Below are positions 57,825-64,000 of a stretch of 64,000 bases of DNA, in pieces. The first letter of the stretch is position 1, and the number at the start of each line of letters is the position of its first letter. The DNA comes from Limnephilus marmoratus (lineage: Eukaryota > Arthropoda > Insecta > Trichoptera > Limnephilidae), in NCBI GenBank assembly GCA_917880885.1, contig OU862915.1, forward strand, positions 35,720,676-35,784,675, written 5' to 3'. The notes beneath the pieces were generated by a model that saw only the letters and a program-made list of their open reading frames with translations, did not search any database and was not told the origin of the DNA. Position numbers and translations under genes: made by a program.

Positions 57825-58665
57825 TGCTGGTACCTACCCTGATGTATGGCAGTGATGAAAGTAGACTGAATGCTGTAGAAATGAGATCCCTGAGGCGTAC
57901 TGTGGTGGTAAAACCATCTACGATTGTATGAGAAAGAGAGCAGAGATCAGGACCTATGTCATCTTAGGAGATGCTGTGTGGGGGGTTATTTTAGGAAAGA
58001 AGGAGAGAAATTTCTGGCTTGAAGGAAATAGGTATAAGGGGTGGATAGGAATCTGGGGATCAGTGTAATGGACACTTGAATCCATCCCTCCAACCACAGT
58101 GCAAGGCGATGGGTCGAGAGATTCCGGCTGGAGAAGATAAAAGTACTCCTTCAACCAGTCTCTCTCGATCCTGCACACCACACGCAGTCGCATTGGTCGC
58201 CAAAACCTAGACAAACATAAACCCATGAACACGGGCACCCCTGCTAAGTCACCAAACGTAGCGAATCACATGGGGTGACCTATAGCAGAGGTGTTGGTTA
58301 TCCAATAGTTCCCGAGGCGGCGCGGGCGCTACCCACAATCAGCCTCCCAATGTGAAGGCTGATGTAAGCGTAATGAGTAAGTTTAAAAAGCGTAATGAGT
58401 AAGTAGAGCATATGAACTTGGAAAGGAGTGTAAGAAGAATACGACGCAAATGCGAATGGTGGAAGAAGACGGGGACGCCCAAGGAAGACGTGGCACGACC
58501 AAGTGCATCAGATACGTGAGCCTTGTCAAGAGTCAGAATAATAGCAGGGCATGTATGAGACGATGCGTGAATGTGAACAGGAGGAGTACATACGAAGATC
58601 GAATTGTTTAACCGTCCATCCTCTTTGCCTACCCGTGGGGGGAAACGTCGTGATCGTTAGTTAGT
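57825..58665 (+). pseudogene. Decayed LINE RT C-terminus interrupted by SINE-C
   Basis: TLMYGSDESRLNAVEMRSLRRTVV (57838-57910) matches the post-RT region of endonuclease-reverse transcriptases, where LLYGSE...EMRCLRR is usual. After a SINE-C insertion the LINE resumes near 58384 with IRRKCEWWKKTGTPKEDVA, in another frame GRPRKTWHDQ, and ends near RPSSLPTRGG. Several frameshifts. A fragment of the same 3' end lies at 27165-27300. Confidence 0.7.
57945..58350 (-). repeat. SINE-C copy 10, full length, inside a LINE
   Basis: AGGACCTATGTCATC(T), CACAGTGCAAGGCGATGGG, CCCCTGCTAAGTCACC, GTGACCTATAGCAGAGG and CCCGAGGCGGCGCGGGCG in antisense order. It is one of the most complete copies and sits within the decayed LINE. 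Confidence 0.8.
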
Positions 58666-58667
58666 TT

Positions 58668-59540
58668 TGTTAATCCTGATTAGTTATTTCAGACAGATTA
58701 AATTACCTACATATACATACGTCCAATGAATAGGCTTAATTAACCCGAGAATTTACTTCTCTTTGTGTCCAATTAGGCGTGGACGGATATTAGAAATAGG
58801 TCTTATGGTGAAATTAATTATACTTGGACCTTATATTTCATGTTGTTTTGGATTGAATGTTTTTTGAAATAGGTTTTTTTATTAGACTCGATTTAACGGG
58901 GAAGTTATTATCATTTTTCAAAATTAATAAAATACTTGTTTTTAATCATTTTTTATTATTACAAAAAACCAACATGTTACCTGGTCAACGCTTACGAAAC
59001 GTGTAGATTTTTTATTTTTTTAAATACGTTTATTCAGTTTTTAATTTTACAATATTTCATCTTAAAAAAATGAGTTTGATGGTAAGATATCTCTCATTTT
59101 TTCCAATTTAATTAGTAATATGTACTTTTAAGTTTTACATAGTAATTACTTAAATGCATAATACCTACTTAAAATTGTAATTATTATAACTTACTAATTA
59201 ATATAAAGTTTATGAACATAATGTATGACAGTAACTTTTAGATACTTGTAAACAATATTATTCTATGTGTTTGATCAATATTCAATCTAGGTATTTGTAT
59301 AGAATGTTATTTGCTTTCAAGTTCTACTAGGGTAGAATGATTTAACTTTTGTTTTGATTTTTGAATGGAATGTAAATTTTTAATATTTTCAGGAAATGCG
59401 TTAAATATTTCCGGAATAGTATGCCTTTTTGTTCTATCACCGTATTCATTTTGAGATATATTTATAATAAACATTTCTGCTTTTCTATGCCTAGTAGGGT
59501 AGTTGTGGTTTACAGGTTTTTTGGATTCTGTGTTCCAGAA
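58668..59540. other. Region without recognised features
   Basis: AT-rich, no open frame of note. Confidence 0.4.
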
Positions 59541-59544
59541 TTAT

Positions 59545-60179
59545 TTTTTTAATTTTTTTATTTTTTTATTTATTTACTTAACGCCCAAAGGGCTTTTACA
59601 TTTTGGTAGAACAAATAATTCATGACAGATTATTTTTAAACATATACAGAAATAATAAAAATAAAATTTGATAAAAAAGCAAACAAGTCATAAAAATACA
59701 AAAATACAGCGATTTCAGAAAAACAATGTATAGGTATAGTTTTGGAATAAGTTTTTTACAAGATCAACAAAATTCGCCAAGTTTATGTTAAATATGTCAA
59801 TATCACCTAAGTACTGATTTCCCATAGTGTGAAATCGTTGTATCGGAGAGTGGGCAATGTAGTTCCGCTTATGAATGCTACAGTAGTATAGTGTATTTTG
59901 TCGTGTAGTTACTGTCGGTATTCTTAAGTTTATGAGTTGCAGTAGTTCGCAACAGTCAAATTTAGAGTTAAGTATTTTGAATAAAAATGTTAAGTCGTTT
60001 ATTTTACGTCTGTCTTCTAGTGTGTGTATTTTTTGAATATTTAATAATAAATTATATTTCAAGTCTTCTAGTGGGATATTTAATTTAAAATTTATAAAAC
60101 GCAGAATTTTTTTTGTATTCGCAATGTTATTAATGTGAATTTTGTAAGATGGAGACCAAACTACTGATTTATGTTCCAT
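59545..60179 (-). pseudogene. LINE RT C-terminus with 3' UTR (Jockey/CR1-like), 5'-truncated
   Basis: An open minus frame of 154 codons (60179-59715) begins MEHKSVVWSPSYKIHINNI and contains ILRFINFKLNIP, LEDRRKINDLTFLFKIL and HSPIQRFH. It ends at a natural-looking stop. The order resembles the end of Jockey-type ORF2 proteins. The 3' UTR runs to a TAAATAAATAAAAAAATAAA tail at about 59545-59580. The RT core is absent, so this is a 5'-truncated copy that has kept its frame and is probably younger than the other fragments. Confidence 0.75.
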
Positions 60180-60262
60180 TAGGCTTCTAACTAGATATAC
60201 CTACATATAATAATTTAATGACTTGTATGGAATTAAAAAATTTGCTTTTTCTTAACACGAAG

Positions 60263-61411
60263 CAGGCGCGGCCGGTGCCTTAAATTTTTGGTGGTTCACC
60301 GATTTCATCAAAAATGTAATGTATGTAATTTATATAAAGGCTTTATCTTACTTATTTATAGAAAATATCAATTCTTCGATCCTTTTGCCGAGCGAAGACT
60401 TCAATCACCCTATTTTATTTGCAAACAGAGACAGATATACTCACCTGACAAATTCGTTATCCGATAAACACGTCATTTATATTAAAGTTTATGCTTGGAA
60501 GATACGACTTTACAAGCGGGGACACTGCATTAAAAACTTCAGAAATCATAAATTATTTGCTATTTTACACTATGGTTCATTTCTTTTGATATTAAATCTA
60601 TTAGTATTAGAGGATTCGTGGCAAAGAAGAGAAGGTATTTATTTTGAAAGACCTTCGGATATTAATTAATATCACAATAATTAACACAAGCACAAGCATT
60701 TTTAATAAGCAGCGTAGGTGGCAGGATGCAAACGAGGGCGGGTGTTTAATTTTTACTGGCTCGATGAGCGTCGATATAAAGTTAGCAATAAGTAAAAAAA
60801 AACCGCACACAAATTAAAGGTTACTTTCTGCAAAAAAAGCAAATAATAAAGTCAATGCCAAGTATGTAAATCCGCAGCACTCTTATCACGAGATAATATC
60901 GCACGCATGGCTGACCCCCGTTGACCCGAGGTTGCATTTTACAAGAGAAATATATTATGATTTTACTGATTATACTTCTTCAAACCCTACACCGCTCGAT
61001 CCATACGTTCGGAATTCGTTCGGATATCTCCGCTGTCCGTGCGGCGGACTGTCAGGGGTACTTTTCTTGACACGTTTCGTCAAAACCACGGTCTGGAGAT
61101 GTTGCGTATGGGCTGCATATAAAATAATATTAACCAAACGGGGCGCTTAGGTCAAACGCGCAGATTGGTTTATATCTCGGTTTCTCGTTCCTAGCCAGTG
61201 TTAACCGCGCGGGTGGAACGTTTTTGCCGTTTTTATTTACAATATTCTTTCATTTAGTATGTTATTAATTGCTATTTTTAAGATTTTTTAAAAATATTTT
61301 ATTTAAATATATAATTAATAACATTAACTGAGATTACGATGAGCTGTAAATTGTTTTTCAACTTTGTTGGCGGTTCGTTGCACGAGTGCGCTGAGGCACC
61401 GGCCGCGCCTG
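60263..61411. mobile_element. Possible hAT-like element with GC-rich TIRs
   Basis: CAGGCGCGGCCGGTGCCT at 60263-60280 and its exact complement at 61394-61411 face each other 1.1 kb apart. The CAG-plus-GC-rich start is like many hAT termini. The flanking octamers (ACACGAAG and AGAGCCCA) do not match, so a target duplication is not shown. The interior has a 116-codon frame at 60319-60669 without a recognised domain. Confidence 0.4.
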
Positions 61412-61649
61412 AGAGCCCAGTGTTTTCATACCTTTGTTTACAATTTGGTGGATATGATTGGCGAAACTTAGTTTTTCATCCAAAATAATTTAATTCATCT
61501 AGCGTTAATTGGTAATCTACCCTACTATGTATAGAGAGCACATTACACCGGGCGTTACACAAGGAGAACATTTTTTTATAATCGCCTTCACATAATTGAA
61601 CTTTTTTTTGTGCCTGATGTCAATTTTAGAAATCGGATTTGTAGTTGTT

Positions 61650-62150
61650 CTTTATATTTTATTTAAGTATGTTTTGTACGTTAATCCGTAACAATTTATT
61701 CCGTATCCTTTAATTGATTCTGCTAATGCGTTGTATATACAGTATAATATATTTTTATTCACAAAGTTTTTTAGGTGGTAACATTTCTCTAATATGGATA
61801 TTAATCTATTACATACATTTTCAATGTGATTTGACCAGTTAAAATTCACATTTATTGTAAGGTATGTATATTGAAACACTTTTTCTATATTTGGGCAATT
61901 ACACTGCAGGGATTGGTTTTTTGTGTGCAAACAATCATATGAATGACTTTTTATGTACAATTCCTTATCCTGACAACTTGCATGTGGTGAGTGTATAAGC
62001 ATATATTTGTTTTTTTTTTTGCTTTAATAATAATGCGATTGTCGTGGGACTATTTTATTATGTTATTTAGGTCTGTGTGTAAAATTTCCTCAATTGTTTG
62101 TGGATTTTTGTCAGCACATATAATGTAAGTATCGTCTGCAAAGATGTAGC
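61650..62150 (-). pseudogene. LINE RT fragment with catalytic FADD
   Basis: On minus near 62145-62120: CYIFADDTYIICADKNPQTIEEIL, with FADD the RT catalytic box. A stop and frameshift follow, then the 116-codon frame 62002-61652: TYLTINVNFNWSNHIENVCNRL, NILYCIYNALAES, and YGLTYKTYLNKI. The segment covers the catalytic motif to the thumb; both ends of the gene are missing. Confidence 0.75.
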
Positions 62151-62152
62151 AT

Positions 62153-62450
62153 TACAAGATGTCAATGGATAGTTGTGAGTAGGAAGGAGTGGTGGGGGGA
62201 GGGGGATAGTAGGCGCCTAATTTACAAAGTGGAACAAGTAATATCGGGTCAATTGAAAATATTTTTTGCCTATTTATAATATTTAAACTCATCTACGCAC
62301 TCTTTCTAATTACCAAGATTTTTAGTTTGTCTAAATGGATACCATTAAGAATACAGTGTAGCAGCTCTATTTTATTATTAAAATCAAAAGTACGATTAAT
62401 CTCCAGTAAAGGATTAAACATCTGATCATTTTATATTTTTAAATTTATTA
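62153..62450. other. Spacer without recognised features
   Basis: G-rich near 62185-62205, otherwise AT-rich. Nothing recognised. Confidence 0.4.
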
Positions 62451-62452
62451 TA

Positions 62453-62840
62453 TTAATACCGCACAAGTATCCCATCTGCAAACATCTGGAGTCAGTGAGA
62501 CCATGGCAACCCCAATTTAGGTATGATTTGAGTTTAAAGGTAGTGGGAGGGAAACAAGATGGAAGGAACAACAGGAAGGTGGGGAAGTATCTGGCTATTC
62601 ATATCTGGCCACCAAACACGGCTAAAGCCATTTCAAACAATGTTTCAATTCTGAAAGGTGGTCTTACATCAAAGCGATACCAAAAGAATCTTCCACTCTG
62701 GAACGTGCCGCAAACAGGCTACATAATAAAGCAAATATAAACCAAATTCATCAAATAAGATTTATTTGAGCACTCCGGGATTAGAACCCGCGTCCTTCGG
62801 ATTACTATTCGAAAGCCTTGAAACTCGACCACGGAGGCCG
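62453..62840 (-). repeat. SINE-A copy, full length, minus strand
   Basis: The head on minus at 62840-62770: CGGCCTCCGTGGTCGAG and B box GCGGGTTCTAATCCCGG. The body has GCGGCACGTTCCAGAGTGG and GTGGCCAGATATGAATAGCC. The 3' end GTATTAATA differs from copies 1 and 3 (ATTCA). Confidence 0.85.
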
Positions 62841-62854
62841 TAAAATAGTAAGTT

Positions 62855-63425
62855 TATGTAGATACATGTGACGAATCATAATAAATTGAGAAAATGTATT
62901 AAAAAATACATGTCTTAGAAGTGAATGAAACTTTGTCATTTAATCAATAACTACTAGTAAATCTCCCCATTTTCAATTTGGCCAATAGCTTCGATTATCC
63001 TAGGAGCGGAACGGGGCCGACATTAAAAAAGTTTCTCTTCCCCGATTGAATTCGTAATGTCGTACAAGTTGTCGAGTTTGTGTATTGTACCGAGTATCGA
63101 CCCCTTACCAGCGCATGTGCAACGGGGAACCTATTTATGCCGGGGTGATACTGAAATTATCGTTTTGTGATAGAGAGTTATTTAACAATCAAATGTTTTA
63201 GATGCATGTTTAGTACCTGCTCCTAAAATTGCCGCATTTGTATGGAGTTTTTTCTGAGTTCACCGCCGTTCAAAATTATAACCAAGCTGTCATAAATTTT
63301 ATAGATCTAGTCTTATACTATGGGGAAATTAGAATTTAATACCGGAAAAATTATCTAAAACACCATTACGACATCCGATCTAAATTACTGCACAAGGTAA
63401 ATTATTTTTTGAGCAACAAAACATA
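62855..63425. other. Region without recognised features
   Basis: Mixed composition, with no open frame of note and no repeat partner found. Confidence 0.4.
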
Positions 63426-63430
63426 ATTGA

Positions 63431-63842
63431 TTAACAAAATAAAAAAACGACTTCAAAAATGCTCGAAAAAGTAAAAAAATAATTTCGTATTCTTCTAGAT
63501 CTTAATAATCAACTTACTTTTTCTACTCATCAATATGCAGGTACGATTGTTATTTTTGGAGTCGGTGTCAACCAAGGTAGGTTTGTAACTACATACATAG
63601 TTATAGGTGAGATGTGCTTGTGTCGCACGCGCGACTTGACAAGGCGTGAGGCGAGAGACGAGAGCGGGGCCGCGGCGGGAGGGGAGCTGTCAAGTGAACA
63701 CGCCGGGCCGGGTACCTTGGCTGACACCGACTCCAAAAATAACAATCGTGCAAAAAGTAAGTTGATTATTAAGTTGTAGAAGAATACGAAATTATTTTTT
63801 TACTTTTTAGTGCATTTTGAAGTCGTTTTTTTATTTTGTTAA
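63431..63842. mobile_element. Foldback element with GC-rich core, TTAA-flanked
   Basis: The arms 63431-63578 and 63713-63842 are inverted copies, sharing AAAAAAACGACTTCAAAA at the outside, TAATTTCGTATTCTTCTA in the middle, and TTTTTGGAGTCGGTGTCA at the inside. The left arm has a 15-20-base insertion near 63523-63540. The core 63580-63712 is GC-rich. Both ends carry TTAA, which could be a TTAA target duplication as made by piggyBac-type elements, or part of the repeat. Confidence 0.8.
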
Positions 63843-63903
63843 AATTTTTGTTTATTAATTTATTTTTAGTAAATCTGAAGTACACTAACTAATTTATCTG
63901 AAT

Positions 63904-64000
63904 ATGGGTAGACCTACTAAACGTGCTGCTCATATGAGAAAGACATTACTTGACGTAGGTGACTCAAAGATCCGGATAGCCTATAAAAGATTCGGCCGAG
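63904..64000 (+). CDS. Partial ORF running off the window
   Basis: The first 32 codons (MGRPTKRAAHMRK, then LLDVGDSKIRIAYKRFGR) are open to the window end. They are strongly basic, as expected of a DNA-binding N-terminus. Upstream, a T-rich TTTATTTTTAG at 63860-63870 could be a splice acceptor. It lies 62 bases past the foldback element, so it may be part of a transposon gene. Function unknown. Confidence 0.35.
   Translation, partial: MGRPTKRAAHMRKTLLDVGDSKIRIAYKRFGR

Overview
The window is AT-rich eukaryotic DNA, most likely from an arthropod and probably an insect with a repeat-rich genome. I infer this from the mobile-element types and from tRNA-derived SINEs with insect-like heads. I see no bacterial gene organisation, no recognisable host gene, no rRNA and no functional tRNA. 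Nearly everything I can identify is transposon-derived, much of it broken or nested.

Left part (1-14.6 kb). The first 540 bases hold an array rich in GAA/TTC units that resembles heat-shock elements. Next come a decayed non-LTR retrotransposon tail with a restriction-like endonuclease (1.6-2.3 kb, minus) and copies of two SINE families (called SINE-A and SINE-C here), including a tail-to-tail SINE-A pair at 3.5-4.2 kb. A 7.4-kb LTR element (5266-12668) follows. It has paired LTRs of 715 and 722 bp, a primer-binding site and a polypurine tract, but no recognisable gag, pol or env. Its interior carries several tandem arrays, one of which is translatable as a cysteine-rich 15-residue repeat. A decayed LINE follows (13.16-14.26 kb).

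Middle (14.6-46.3 kb). Two decayed DNA transposons with terminal inverted repeats are present (16476-18800 and 33747-36196). Their transposase-like proteins belong to families I recall as uncharacterised repeated proteins in insect genomes. There are also a near-perfect 326-bp foldback element (25472-25797), a second tRNA-derived family (SINE-B) of which one copy carries a 386-bp insert flanked by 8-bp duplications, and an 88-bp tandem array at 39.3-39.9 kb with a dispersed relative at 30.6 kb.

Right part (46.3-64 kb). A 641-codon reverse transcriptase open frame (46538-48463) is the largest coding region. It is a 5'-truncated LINE lacking its endonuclease. Further LINE fragments lie at 57.8-58.7, 59.5-60.2 and 61.65-62.15 kb. 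Two short perfect hairpins, a possible hAT-like element (60263-61411) and a large foldback (63431-63842) are also present. An open frame beginning at 63904 runs off the window.

The features do not form a pathway. They record successive insertions, and several nested cases give a relative order: SINE-B into SINE-C, a small DNA element into SINE-B, and SINE-C into a LINE.
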